A DNA stretch of 16,574 nt from Myxococcota bacterium (GCA_963169055.1 CAUJFU010000103.1:1-16574); one strand, 5' to 3'. Positions 1-8,063 are shown, numbered from the stretch's first letter. Numbers and translations: made by a program. The notes: a model not told the origin generated them from the sequence alone.

Positions 1-176
1 TTTGTGATATGAAGCCTCTGGTTTGTGATATGAAGCCTCTGGTTTGTGATATGAAGCCTCTGGTTTGTGATATGAAGCCTCTGGTTTGTGATATAAAGCC
101 TCTGGTTTGTGATATAAAGCCTCTGGTTTGTGATATGAAGCCTCTGGTTTGTGATATGAAGCCTCTGGTTTGTGAT
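1..176. repeat. 21-bp tandem repeat array, about 8.4 copies
   Basis: Eight complete 21-bp units run from 9 to 176, with a partial unit at 1-8, so the array continues beyond the left edge. The unit reads ATGAAGCCTCTGGTTTGTGAT. Units 5 and 6 carry ATA instead of ATG at the start, and the other units are identical to one another. The array ends where the sequence turns into AAACCTCACGAAGGAG. There are no spacers. The period equals two helical turns and also seven codons, so it could be a coding repeat, a protein-binding array or a slippage-expanded locus. The near-identity of the units suggests recent expansion or homogenisation. Confidence 0.97.
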
Positions 177-203
177 ATGAAACCTCACGAAGGAGTTTTT
201 TGA
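3..203 (+). CDS. Possible heptapeptide-repeat ORF, open at left edge
   Basis: The only open plus-strand frame through the array encodes a repeated heptapeptide MKPLVCD (IKPLVCD in two units) and ends with MKPHEGVF and a TGA at 201-203. It is open at the left edge, so it may be the C-terminus of a longer protein with one Cys every seven residues. Its TGA overlaps the ATG of the next gene (TGATG), a layout typical of translational coupling. Against it being a gene: the first in-window ATG has no upstream ribosome-binding site of its own, all three minus-strand frames are also open across the array, and the composition is pure repeat. Whether it is translated cannot be decided here. Confidence 0.3.
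   Translation, partial: CDMKPLVCDMKPLVCDMKPLVCDMKPLVCDIKPLVCDIKPLVCDMKPLVCDMKPLVCDMKPHEGVF
191..195 (+). promoter_or_regulatory. Ribosome-binding site AGGAG deciding the start at 203
   Basis: AGGAG lies 7 nt before the ATG at 203. It selects this ATG over the in-frame TTG at 200. It sits just after the last repeat unit, inside the end of the repeat ORF. Confidence 0.75.
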
Positions 204-661
204 TGAAAATTGAGAAGGATAAGTTGGATCTTTCAGGTGTTGCGATTCGCAATCTTACAGAGCAAGAAAAAAAGCGATTGAAGCGCGTTCGAGAAGGATA
301 CACAGAAAAAGCGAAAGATGTTCTTTTGGCTCTTTCTTCAAAGAAGACGTCGCTTCATGTTCCGTCTGTGGATATTTCAGCGATGATTGTGGAAGTAGAG
401 ACAATATTGCAATTGCAAAAAGCGCTGGCTTGGGTGGCAGAGAAGCAAGAGGTTCTTGATGAAACGTTGCGATGGAAACAAGACCAACTCAAGAAGCAGA
501 TGGATCTTCTTTCGGACGTTGCTAAGCCGATGTCTACGCAAGAAGATCTGCTTGCGGGTATTTTTGCCGATTACTGGGACTTTTCTGCTGAACCTGCCAA
601 AAAAGCAGCCGTGACGCGCCGCAAAAAAAAGAGTGACCCCTCTCCTGATGGCAACGCTTAG
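203..661 (+). CDS. Hypothetical helical protein, 152 aa
   Basis: I do not recognise a family. The protein is hydrophilic and predicted mostly alpha-helical by eye, with runs such as LTEQEKKRLKRVREGYTEKA near residues 17-36 and a second helical stretch around 60-105 rich in Leu, Gln, Lys and Glu. The C-terminus is basic and Ser/Pro-rich (RRKKKSDPSPDGNA). No signal peptide or membrane segment is seen, so it is probably cytoplasmic; nucleic-acid or protein binding is possible but unproven. The start is set by AGGAG 7 nt upstream. The gene is AT-richer than its neighbours: two sampled 60-bp lines give 43% and 38% GC against 53% for a line in the C2 gene. That fits a transferred or fast-evolving gene. 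It directly follows the 21-bp array. Confidence 0.75.
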   Translation: MKIEKDKLDLSGVAIRNLTEQEKKRLKRVREGYTEKAKDVLLALSSKKTSLHVPSVDISAMIVEVETILQLQKALAWVAEKQEVLDETLRWKQDQLKKQMDLLSDVAKPMSTQEDLLAGIFADYWDFSAEPAKKAAVTRRKKKSDPSPDGNA

Positions 662-700
662 TTCTTTTTGTGGAGCGGAGCGACGTCTGTCCTTCGGTGT

Positions 701-740
701 GGACGGGTATTGAAACGGGTGGATGGGCATTGAAACGATG
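701..740 (+). repeat. 20-bp tandem duplication spanning the yigI start
   Basis: Positions 701-720 and 721-740 match at 16 of 20 bases, with the shared core GGGYATTGAAACG at 705-717 and 725-737. The second copy ends in the ATG at 738, and the duplication also creates the alternative ATG at 723. It therefore blurs the ribosome-binding region of the thioesterase gene. Confidence 0.7.
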
Positions 741-1199
741 AGTATCACGCGAGCAGAATTAATCGAAACCATCATGTATTATTTCAACGAGCATATCCCT
801 TTTAATAAGCTGGTTGGGATCGTGGTGGACGAAGTATCGACGGAAGAAGTGGTCTTGCGCTTTTCGATGAAGCCTGAACTGGTGGGGAATACGTTCAAAG
901 GCATCTTGCATGGCGGTGTGACTTCGACGGTGTTGGATGTGGCGGGTGGGCTGGTGGCGATGATCAACGCGATCGATCGGGTGTTTCAAAGCGATCCATC
1001 GTTGATCCAAGAGAAGATGAGCAAGATCGGGACGATCGATATGCGTGTGGATTATTTGCGACCGGGTTATGGGAACGAATTTACTGCTCGCGCCAAAGTC
1101 ATCCGCCACGGAAAAAAGATCGCCGTCACACGGATGGAATTGCGCAACGAGCAAGGCGAAGAGATCGCTTTGGGAACGGCCACGTATCTGGTGGGCTAG
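738..1199 (+). CDS. yigI: YigI-type acyl-CoA thioesterase (hotdog fold)
   Basis: A 153-aa single hotdog-domain protein. The family hydrolyses acyl-CoA thioesters; E. coli YigI is described as acting on medium- and long-chain acyl-CoAs. Seen in the sequence: an N-terminal helix ending in HIPFN, then NTFKGILHGGV with the hotdog His at about residue 58 and Asp at about 67 in the helix that follows (STVLDVAGG). After that comes KIGTIDMRVDYLRPGYG, and the protein ends in ALGTATYLVG. These blocks match my memory of YigI in order and spacing. Length is close to the family (about 155 aa). The start at 738 gives an N-terminus like that of YigI; an in-frame ATG at 723 would add five residues, and neither has a clean Shine-Dalgarno. 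It is followed 30 bp later by the secreted protein gene, with which it is probably co-transcribed. Confidence 0.85.
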   Translation: MSITRAELIETIMYYFNEHIPFNKLVGIVVDEVSTEEVVLRFSMKPELVGNTFKGILHGGVTSTVLDVAGGLVAMINAIDRVFQSDPSLIQEKMSKIGTIDMRVDYLRPGYGNEFTARAKVIRHGKKIAVTRMELRNEQGEEIALGTATYLVG

Positions 1200-1216
1200 G
1201 CTTTGCTGATCGATAG

Positions 1217-1223
1217 AAGGGAG
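1217..1223 (+). promoter_or_regulatory. Ribosome-binding site deciding the start at 1230
   Basis: AAGGGAG lies 6 nt before the ATG at 1230. This favours 1230 over the upstream in-frame codon at 1203, which would put charged residues (LIDRREL) ahead of the signal sequence. Confidence 0.65.
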
Positions 1224-1229
1224 TTGCCG

Positions 1230-3050
1230 ATGGTGGGGATGCGTTCTTGGCTGATTCTTGGGTTGTTGGGTTGGTTGGGCTTGGGCTTGCTTCGTTGCGT
1301 GCCTGTCGGGGTGGACGAATCTTCGGGCGAGTTGGTGGTGATCGGGGATGGTGTGGGCCGAGATACGGTCGCTACACAGGAGAACTCGCCATCGCAAGAA
1401 GATACATCGAACGAGCCTGTTGCGAGCGATCATGTCGATGATGCGGCAGAAAAAGAATCCCTGCCTACGGAAGATTCCGTCGCAGAGGGGGCACTTGCGG
1501 ATCGTTCTTTGGAGGAGGGGGTTGTGTCGGATGAAAGCGCCTCGCAAGACGCCGCGCCGCTGGAAGCCTCGGAGGATGGGGGATCTTCCGAGGTTTCGGT
1601 TGTAGAAAAAAACTCTCCTGAGGCTGCGGAGCCGATGCCTGAGCCGACAGTCGAACGCCTTGCAGCGTGTCGAAGTGCCGATGGCAAGGACTTGTGTGAC
1701 GATGGGAATGCTTGCAATGGTGTGGAACGTTGCGAGGATCGAACGGGCCAGTGCATCGCAGGAAAGCCGATGGTTTGTGATGATGGCGATGATTGTAACG
1801 GAATGGAGACATGCGATCCAAAACTGGGGAAGTGTGTTGGCGCGCCATCGTGGGTGTGTCCGATCGCACCGAGCGAATGCAATCAGACGGGAGGCGCAGG
1901 GCAGCCTGTGGCGGGGCGGGTGGTTTCGTTTCAACCTGTGGGCGGGTTTCGTTTGCGTGATCTCGAACAATGGTCGTCTTCTGAGCAGATCGCCGATCAG
2001 ATCGCGGCGCATCCGAGCGTTGCAAAAGTGGCGTTGTCTGCGGTGTTGCAAGATCTCAATCGTTCGGGAAACAAAGTGAGCGCGATCAACGGTGTTTCTT
2101 GTCTTGTGCGGGGCTATTCGTGGGAGAGTGGGGACGATGCGGTGGCGTATTGGTATCCCCAAGGTCTGACGGGGAGTGCTTCGGCCAACAGCGCAGGCAA
2201 AGTGGACGGAAAGAGCGTATTGATCGCCAGTTGGTATCACAAGCCCGAAGAAGACAACAGCACCACCGTGAACAAAGGTGTGCGGGTGAGCATTGTGGAC
2301 AGCAGCAATCCAGCGGTGTGGCCGTATCGCCACGCTTTGTTGGTCGAGCCGATGGTGAGCAACGGCAAGCCGAGCTATCGACCGATCGAGATCCACGCAG
2401 GAGGGCTGGCGTGGTTTGGAAATTATCTCTATGTGGCGGACACTTCAAAGGGCTTTCGGGTCTTTGATCTGCGGCGGATCTTGCGTGTGCAGACAGGTGA
2501 CAACAACGCCATCGGATACGTTGCCGCAAAAGACGAATACCACGGCTTTGGATACAAATACGTGATCCCCCAAGTGAATCTTTACACACGCTGCTCAGGG
2601 GCGTGTTGCGTGCGCTTTTCTTTTGCCTTTATGGCGGTTTCTGCGCAAAGTCCGTCGCTTTTGTCAGGAGAATACACCAACGTCAACACCAACGCTCGGT
2701 TGCACCGTTGGCGTTTGGAGCCCACCAGCGGAAAGTTGGTTGTCAAGAACCGAACAGCGGTTGCGACGGAGATCTTGTTTCCGGGAGTGATCAAGATGCA
2801 AGGGGCTGCTATCGAAGGAACGCGGATCTGGGTATCCAGCAGCCAACCCAAAAGCACATCCCCCACCGCCCCGGGCAGCCTGTATACGGGCATGATCGGC
2901 GGTGCGATAGCGACTTATCGTTATCCGTACCCGCCCGAAGATATGCACCTTTCCCACACCGACGACCTGCTGTGGAGTCAAACCGAAAACCCCAACAGTC
3001 GGTATGTTTACGCGATCCAACATACGCGCCTTGGTAGCGCCTGTCCGTAG
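1230..3050 (+). CDS. Large secreted Cys-rich protein, 606 aa
   Basis: An exported protein of unknown function. Residues 1-22 are a hydrophobic export signal (SWLILGLLGWLGLGLL) ending at Cys23. The pattern LLRC has Arg just before Cys, which is a poor lipobox, so lipidation is doubtful. Residues about 25-145 form a Ser/Asp/Glu-rich linker. Residues 147-210 carry two Cys-rich repeats of the CDDGNACNG...C type, common in surface proteins of Myxococcota-like bacteria. Residues about 215-606 form a globular region with blocks such as AVAYWYPQGLTGSA, VLIASWYHKPE, GVRVSIVD, NYLYVADTSKGFRVFDLRRI and PEDMHLSH. From memory these resemble a family of secreted actinobacterial proteins; a beta-propeller-like fold is plausible. 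It lies 30 bp after yigI and converges on the S9 peptidase gene. No clear terminator is visible between them. Confidence 0.85.
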   Translation: MVGMRSWLILGLLGWLGLGLLRCVPVGVDESSGELVVIGDGVGRDTVATQENSPSQEDTSNEPVASDHVDDAAEKESLPTEDSVAEGALADRSLEEGVVSDESASQDAAPLEASEDGGSSEVSVVEKNSPEAAEPMPEPTVERLAACRSADGKDLCDDGNACNGVERCEDRTGQCIAGKPMVCDDGDDCNGMETCDPKLGKCVGAPSWVCPIAPSECNQTGGAGQPVAGRVVSFQPVGGFRLRDLEQWSSSEQIADQIAAHPSVAKVALSAVLQDLNRSGNKVSAINGVSCLVRGYSWESGDDAVAYWYPQGLTGSASANSAGKVDGKSVLIASWYHKPEEDNSTTVNKGVRVSIVDSSNPAVWPYRHALLVEPMVSNGKPSYRPIEIHAGGLAWFGNYLYVADTSKGFRVFDLRRILRVQTGDNNAIGYVAAKDEYHGFGYKYVIPQVNLYTRCSGACCVRFSFAFMAVSAQSPSLLSGEYTNVNTNARLHRWRLEPTSGKLVVKNRTAVATEILFPGVIKMQGAAIEGTRIWVSSSQPKSTSPTAPGSLYTGMIGGAIATYRYPYPPEDMHLSHTDDLLWSQTENPNSRYVYAIQHTRLGSACP

Positions 3051-3097
3051 ATAGGACGGTGGGGGGGCTTGTTTTCGGGTGAACGGGGTTCTTCGGA

Positions 3098-5065
3098 TCA
3101 AGAGAACAGGACGTGTTCTTTCAAGAAGGCCATCAGTTCGCGGTAGTAGGCAAGGATGGTTTCGGACTTTCGCCATCCGTGTCCTTCGCCCTGAAAGAGT
3201 CGGTAGATGTGAGGGATGCCACGGGCTTTGAGAGCTTGAGCGATCGATTCGGATTGATCGGGTGGGACGACGCGATCTTCGCTACCTTGGAAGATCGCGA
3301 TCGGATCTTGGATCTTGTGGGCATGAAAGAGTGGAGACCACGCACGGTAACGATCGGCGGCTTGGGGGAGGGGACCGATCAGGGAGTCGAGATAGTGGGA
3401 TTCGAACTTGTGTGTATCAGCAGCCAAGGTGAAGAGGTTGGAGACCCCAAACAGGCAAACACCCACACGAAACAACTTGGGGTGGTGGATCAAGGCATTG
3501 AGCACCGTATAACCCCCCGCACTTCCGCCCCGAATGATCAGACGAGTGGGATCGCCCAAACCTTGTTCGATCAAGGCCCTTGCGCCTCCTGCTGCGTCTT
3601 CAACATCCGATGCGCCCCATCGTTCGCGTAAGGCATTTCGATAGGTCTTTCCGTAGCCCGTGCTTCCGCGATAATTGACGGCCAACATCCCAAAGCCTCG
3701 GCTTGTAAAGAAGGCGGTATCTGCTGAATAAGAAGCGATGCGTTGCGCGGTAGGGCCACCGTGTATGTCGACGAGTACAGGGGGCAATCCGTCGCCTTCG
3801 CAAGTGGCGGAAGCAGGGGCATAATACAAGCCGAACACTTGAGTGCCGTCAGGAGCAGACCAAGAGATCGGTTTGGGCGTGGGCAAAGCGTCTTCTGTGA
3901 AGCGTTCGCCGCTTGCACGACGCAAGATCAGCGGTTTGACAGGGGAGGGCATGGATTCGCGCTGTCCGTCCGCTGAAAAGGGCGATATATCGGGGCTTGT
4001 GTAAGGCGATGTGTCTGCATCGGTGCGCTCCGCAGCGGGCAACGAAAAGACCACGACGCGCTGCGAGATCTGCGCAGAAGACACCAAACACGCGACCTGA
4101 GAACGAACTGCCGACGTGACGGGCTGCATCAACGCGGTATAGGGGCTTTCGATCGGAAGAACTGTGCCGCTTTGGATATCGCAACGCCACAGCGAACCAA
4201 CGCCTTGATCGTTGCGCAAAAACAAGATCTCGCAGCTATCGTGCGACCAAGCGTATGTACGCATCCCTTGAACCCAAGCAGGTTCGATCAAGGTGCATCC
4301 AAGATCCAGCAACACCCGCCATTCCCCAGCCTCTAAGTCATACAACACCAACTGATCCCACTCGCCTTCGTTGATCAGATAACTCAGATAACGGCCATCG
4401 GGCGAAAAACTCGGTTGAAAAACAGGTGTATCTTTTCCCCCTGCGATCAGAGTGATATCGCTGCTGTCTGTCCCCGACGCATCGACGTGAGCGATCATCA
4501 GGCGGCAACCATCCCACGGCATATTGGGATGATCCCATTCGACCCACGAAACTGTCGCACCATCCGAGTGGATCGTCGGCTGCATATAAAAGTCGGCCCC
4601 CGAAAACAACCGATACGGCCAACGTCGCCCTTCGATATCCACCGTCGCAAGGCAATCTTTGCCCTCATCGGAATGAACATACAACACCCACCGCCCCAAC
4701 GGATCGATCACAGGCGATGCTGCCGAACCAAAGGCGGGTGTTAATGCCCAAGGTGCGCCCGTTTCGATGCGTTGGGCATACAAACGTCCGCTCTTTTCGG
4801 CGTACACCACATGTCCATGCAGCGCGTCAAAGTCGCCCCCACCGTAGCCGACCCCTGCCCGTACATGGTGTTCTTCCGTCAAATCACGCGGTGCATCGCC
4901 CAACGCACATCCGACCAGCACTCCCCGATCCGAACGCTCTTCGAGCCACACCAACGTATCACTTGAACCGTCCCAACGCAGATCGCGAAAACGCAGGCTT
5001 TGCGACAAGGCTTCCGCTGAGATCGGGCTGGACCACAAACCATAAGGAACTTTTTGTTTTGACAT
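3098..5065 (-). CDS. S9 family peptidase (prolyl oligopeptidase type)
   Basis: A 655-aa serine peptidase of the S9 class (dipeptidyl-peptidase/acylaminoacyl-peptidase-like), which cleaves short peptides. The N-terminal ~370 residues form a beta-propeller with repeated WD/PD40-like strands (FQPSFSPDGRYLSYL, YAWSHDSCEILFL). The C-terminal alpha/beta-hydrolase has VDIHGGPTAQ, the nucleophile elbow GGSAGGY (Ser515), FQGSEDRVVPPDQ (Asp597) and GEGHGW (His629), so the catalytic triad is intact. No signal peptide is seen, so it is probably cytoplasmic. The start at 5065 (MSKQKVPYGLW) is chosen because AAAGG (complement of 5073-5077) lies 7 nt upstream; the frame stays open to 5134 but that would overlap thrC. 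It follows thrC by 25 bp in the same direction, so the two are likely an operon, perhaps linked to amino-acid supply. Confidence 0.93.
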   Translation of the reverse strand: MSKQKVPYGLWSSPISAEALSQSLRFRDLRWDGSSDTLVWLEERSDRGVLVGCALGDAPRDLTEEHHVRAGVGYGGGDFDALHGHVVYAEKSGRLYAQRIETGAPWALTPAFGSAASPVIDPLGRWVLYVHSDEGKDCLATVDIEGRRWPYRLFSGADFYMQPTIHSDGATVSWVEWDHPNMPWDGCRLMIAHVDASGTDSSDITLIAGGKDTPVFQPSFSPDGRYLSYLINEGEWDQLVLYDLEAGEWRVLLDLGCTLIEPAWVQGMRTYAWSHDSCEILFLRNDQGVGSLWRCDIQSGTVLPIESPYTALMQPVTSAVRSQVACLVSSAQISQRVVVFSLPAAERTDADTSPYTSPDISPFSADGQRESMPSPVKPLILRRASGERFTEDALPTPKPISWSAPDGTQVFGLYYAPASATCEGDGLPPVLVDIHGGPTAQRIASYSADTAFFTSRGFGMLAVNYRGSTGYGKTYRNALRERWGASDVEDAAGGARALIEQGLGDPTRLIIRGGSAGGYTVLNALIHHPKLFRVGVCLFGVSNLFTLAADTHKFESHYLDSLIGPLPQAADRYRAWSPLFHAHKIQDPIAIFQGSEDRVVPPDQSESIAQALKARGIPHIYRLFQGEGHGWRKSETILAYYRELMAFLKEHVLFS

Positions 5066-5090
5066 CGTTGTGCCTTTCTTTCTTTGGGCT

Positions 5091-6434
5091 TCAGACGCGG
5101 AAGGTGTCGCGGAGATATTGGGAAAAGGCCTCATAGGAAGCGTTGATCGAAGTGAAGGATTCTTCGCCGATCAACGCGGCTTCGATGGCGGAGGGGAGAG
5201 GCGGATCGATGCCCAAGATCGCTTGCATCGCTTCGGGAAATTTGGCGGGGTGGGCGGTTTCGACGACCAATGTCGGGCAGGACGCGCCGTGTTGTTGGCG
5301 ATATCGCTGCATTCCACACCATGCAACCGCTCCGTGTGGCTCAAGCAAGATGCCTTCAGACCACGCACTACGCATCGCTTCTGCGGTGTCTTGGTCGCTC
5401 ACGCTGGTTGAGAAGAAATCTCTTTGCAGCGCAAGCATCTCAGGCGACTTGTGGATCTGCCCGATCTCGTCCATCTCTCCGTCATACACAGAGACCACCC
5501 GCGCAAGATTCGATGGATGGCCGACATTCATCGCGTTGGATAAACAATTGCGCGAAGGGACGATCTTTTCGTACCGCCCTGTTTGCAAAAAGCGCGGAAA
5601 CTCGTCATTTTCGTTGACGGCAGCCACAAGATGACGCAACGGTACGCCGCACCTTCGGGCGATCCAAGCGCCCATGATATTTCCAAAGTTTCCACACGGC
5701 ACGACCACGCTGATCTCCCCCCGCCCTTGGGTGATCTGCGCCCATGCGTAGGCGTAATATACGCTCTGCGGCAACAAACGCCCGATGTTGATCGAATTGG
5801 CCGAAGACAAGGGCAGAGAAGACAAGGCTGGATCTGCAAAAGCGCGTTTAACGAAGGCTTGACAATCATCAAACTTTCCGTCCACCGCCACACAGCGGAT
5901 GTTTCCCTTGAGTGTGGTCATCAGCTTGCGTTGGCGGAGGCTCACTTCGGTTTCGGGAAACAAGACCACCACTTCGATGCCCGGGACACCGTAAAAGGCG
6001 TGTGCGATCGCGCTGCCTGTATCTCCCGATGTTGCGGTCAAGATCAATAGCTCGCGCCCTTCTTGTTCCAAAAACCGCGACATCATGCGCGCCATCGCTC
6101 GCGCTGCAAAATCTTTAAACGAGGCGGTGGGGCCTTGATCGAGGCGAAGCAGAAAACGCCCATCTCCCGCCTCTTCGATCGGGATGGGAAAAGGGTAAGC
6201 TTCTTCGCACAACGAAGCCAGCGCATCGGACGGCAGATCCGCTTCGACAAAAGGCTCCAAGATATCGTGGGCCAACGCCGCATAAGACAAGGACGGCCAT
6301 TTGGCCCGTGCTTCCGCTGAAAACGTCGGATATTCGGTGGGTAGATACAATCCGCGATCGGGGGCTTGGCCTGCAAGCAGCGCCTCCCGAAACGAGACGA
6401 GGGGCGATTGAAGATTGGTGCTGCGATAACGCAT
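5091..6434 (-). CDS. thrC: Threonine synthase
   Basis: A 447-aa PLP enzyme that converts O-phosphohomoserine to threonine and phosphate, the last step of threonine synthesis. Visible features: the N-terminal family signature (YRSTN...SFREALLAGQAPDRGLYLPTEYP), the PLP-lysine block GPTASFKDFAARAM with Lys107, the ATSGDTGSA loop, and the glycine-rich phosphate-binding motif CGNFGN. Length is close to the usual ~430 aa. The start at 6434 (MRYRSTN) gives the standard N-terminus; the frame is open 47 codons further but that extension is Ser/Thr/Arg-rich and unlike the family. An AAAGGA lies 10 nt upstream. The S9 peptidase gene follows after 25 bp. The 192-bp region to the divergent gene at 6627 must hold promoters for both directions, but I see no convincing -35/-10 pair there. 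Confidence 0.96.
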   Translation of the reverse strand: MRYRSTNLQSPLVSFREALLAGQAPDRGLYLPTEYPTFSAEARAKWPSLSYAALAHDILEPFVEADLPSDALASLCEEAYPFPIPIEEAGDGRFLLRLDQGPTASFKDFAARAMARMMSRFLEQEGRELLILTATSGDTGSAIAHAFYGVPGIEVVVLFPETEVSLRQRKLMTTLKGNIRCVAVDGKFDDCQAFVKRAFADPALSSLPLSSANSINIGRLLPQSVYYAYAWAQITQGRGEISVVVPCGNFGNIMGAWIARRCGVPLRHLVAAVNENDEFPRFLQTGRYEKIVPSRNCLSNAMNVGHPSNLARVVSVYDGEMDEIGQIHKSPEMLALQRDFFSTSVSDQDTAEAMRSAWSEGILLEPHGAVAWCGMQRYRQQHGASCPTLVVETAHPAKFPEAMQAILGIDPPLPSAIEAALIGEESFTSINASYEAFSQYLRDTFRV

Positions 6435-6626
6435 CCGCTCTTGTTCCTTTCTTATCGAATCGGTGTGACTTGTTGTGATGGTTTGGTGGGGTCTTTCGAG
6501 CGTCCGTGTTCGCGAGATCAGCCTGTCAGAAGGGCTTGATATAGCGACCTTCTTGGTGACCTCTTGCAGTTTCAAATAGAACAGGCAATCCTAAGGGCGC
6601 GACAAGACGCATAGAGGATCAATCGC

Positions 6627-8063
6627 ATGTTTGCAACTGCCCAGACAATCTCCCTTTTGGACCTTGCTTTTCAAGGCCCGCTCCACATCGGTTATAGCCT
6701 TGCTCTCTTGTTGTATGGAGTATTTGCTTGCGTTTGGTTTGTGCGGCACTTCCGCCGTGATCGACAACAAATACAGGCGTTCATCGAACAAGCCCAAGCC
6801 ACCCTCCAACGCCTGCAACAAACTCCTGTCCCGATCGATGCGTCCGCGTGGCCCGCTTTTTTGCGCGAGCACAAACTGTACGAACTGGCCGCGACGCTGG
6901 AATCGGGACCCTCTTCTGCGACGCTTGAAACCCAGTCTGTGCGTTGGCTTGCGCGCACATCCTCTGAACCCCCCGCTGAACCGCCGTCTTTGTTGCTGCC
7001 GCCCGCTTTTTTTGTTGCGTTGGGCGTTTTGGGGACGCTTTGGGGGGCGCTATCATCGACTTTGCAGGCGTGGACGCTTGCGCTGTGGCCCTCGATCTGT
7101 GGGCTTTGTGCGGCTCTGCTATCGAGCCTGTTCGATCGCGGGCTTCGATACACACACCAATGCCTTTTGCAACAACACCAAGAAGCCGCTGCCCAACGCC
7201 GCGTTTGGCTTGAACAAGTGATCTTGCCCCAACTACCGAACTTTCGCCGTTCGCGTGGTGTTCATGCGCTCGAACATCTCCAACGCACCCTCTCGCAATT
7301 CATCGAATCGCAGTCTGCTGCGTCGTCCTCTGAGGCGTGGGCTTCCTTGGCCCAACGGCAAGAACAAACCCAACAAAAGCTTGAGCAGATCCTTCAATCG
7401 CTTCAACCTCTTCAGACCTTACCGCAGATCCTCCAAGATTGGAGTACACCCTTTGAACGCGTCGAGCAAAGCCTCAATGCGTGGTGCGCAACCCTCGATG
7501 GTATGGATGAAAAATTACAGCGGTTCTCTCGTGTCCTTGCGGAAGGTCTCGAACCGATCGCGCACAGCGAGCGACTGCTGAGTGAACGCATCGCTGCGCT
7601 CAGTCGGCACTATGTCGCGCTCAGCGATATGCTCGAACGCATCGAACAACACGAACGCTTGCTCCCTCAACGCACCGCTGATCTGCTCAAACTCTCCCTG
7701 CGGCCCGCACACCAGCTCCTCCAACGTGCAAGCCTCAGTCTTGTCGGGCTTCTTGAACAATCGCTGAATCAACAAACTCGTGAAAGAGAAGGTTGGCGCC
7801 GATTGATGGGCGAGATGAATGAGCGACTAAATAGCTTTGATCGTTTGACCCACGCTTACGAGAAAATGAACCACGAACTCAGCAGTGTGGCCGATACCCT
7901 CACCGAACTCTCTACACAGATCCGCTTTCGTCCGATCATCCCGACCCTCAACCAACAAGACACACAAAACATCAACGAAGCCCTCGAAACCGAGATCGAG
8001 CAACTTCTCAACGATGGCTTCCGCGATCTGCAAGCGCCTCCTCCCCCGCAAGATCCATCCTAA
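6627..8063 (+). CDS. MotA/TolQ/ExbB-fold membrane protein with coiled-coil tail
   Basis: A 478-aa inner-membrane protein. TM1 is near residues 19-40, TM2 near 122-147 and TM3 near 149-170. TM2 carries GVLGTLWGALSS (from 133), which matches the LGLxGTVxG signature at the pore-lining helix of the TolQ/ExbB/MotA proton-channel family, and TM3 runs ALWPSICGLCAALLSSLFDRG. The layout of one TM, an ~80-residue cytoplasmic loop and then two TMs fits that family. Unlike TolQ or ExbB (about 230 aa), it has a ~300-residue Gln/Leu/Glu-rich tail with heptad-like runs, predicted coiled coil. This recalls ZorA of Zorya anti-phage systems, but no ZorB/ExbD-like partner lies next to it. AGAGGA 8 nt upstream supports the start. 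It leads a three-gene unit with a TerB-like and a C2 protein. The fold assignment is by motif only. Confidence 0.7.
   Translation: MFATAQTISLLDLAFQGPLHIGYSLALLLYGVFACVWFVRHFRRDRQQIQAFIEQAQATLQRLQQTPVPIDASAWPAFLREHKLYELAATLESGPSSATLETQSVRWLARTSSEPPAEPPSLLLPPAFFVALGVLGTLWGALSSTLQAWTLALWPSICGLCAALLSSLFDRGLRYTHQCLLQQHQEAAAQRRVWLEQVILPQLPNFRRSRGVHALEHLQRTLSQFIESQSAASSSEAWASLAQRQEQTQQKLEQILQSLQPLQTLPQILQDWSTPFERVEQSLNAWCATLDGMDEKLQRFSRVLAEGLEPIAHSERLLSERIAALSRHYVALSDMLERIEQHERLLPQRTADLLKLSLRPAHQLLQRASLSLVGLLEQSLNQQTREREGWRRLMGEMNERLNSFDRLTHAYEKMNHELSSVADTLTELSTQIRFRPIIPTLNQQDTQNINEALETEIEQLLNDGFRDLQAPPPPQDPS

Noticed and set aside
1-180. CRISPR array
   Set aside because: The 21-bp units are directly adjacent with no spacers, so this is a simple tandem repeat.
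1230-1298. Lipoprotein signal of the secreted protein
   Set aside because: Cys23 follows LLR; Arg in the position before Cys is not accepted in a typical lipobox, so lipidation is not claimed.
759-2396. 545-codon open frame on the minus strand
   Set aside because: It lies antisense to yigI and the secreted protein gene. Its product is His/Arg/Pro-rich with no domain, and the plus-strand genes have clear motifs and ribosome-binding sites.
6627-8063. Calling this gene zorA of a Zorya defence system
   Set aside because: The channel fold and coiled-coil tail fit, but no ZorB-like partner or ZorC/D/E effector is adjacent, so only a fold-level call is made.
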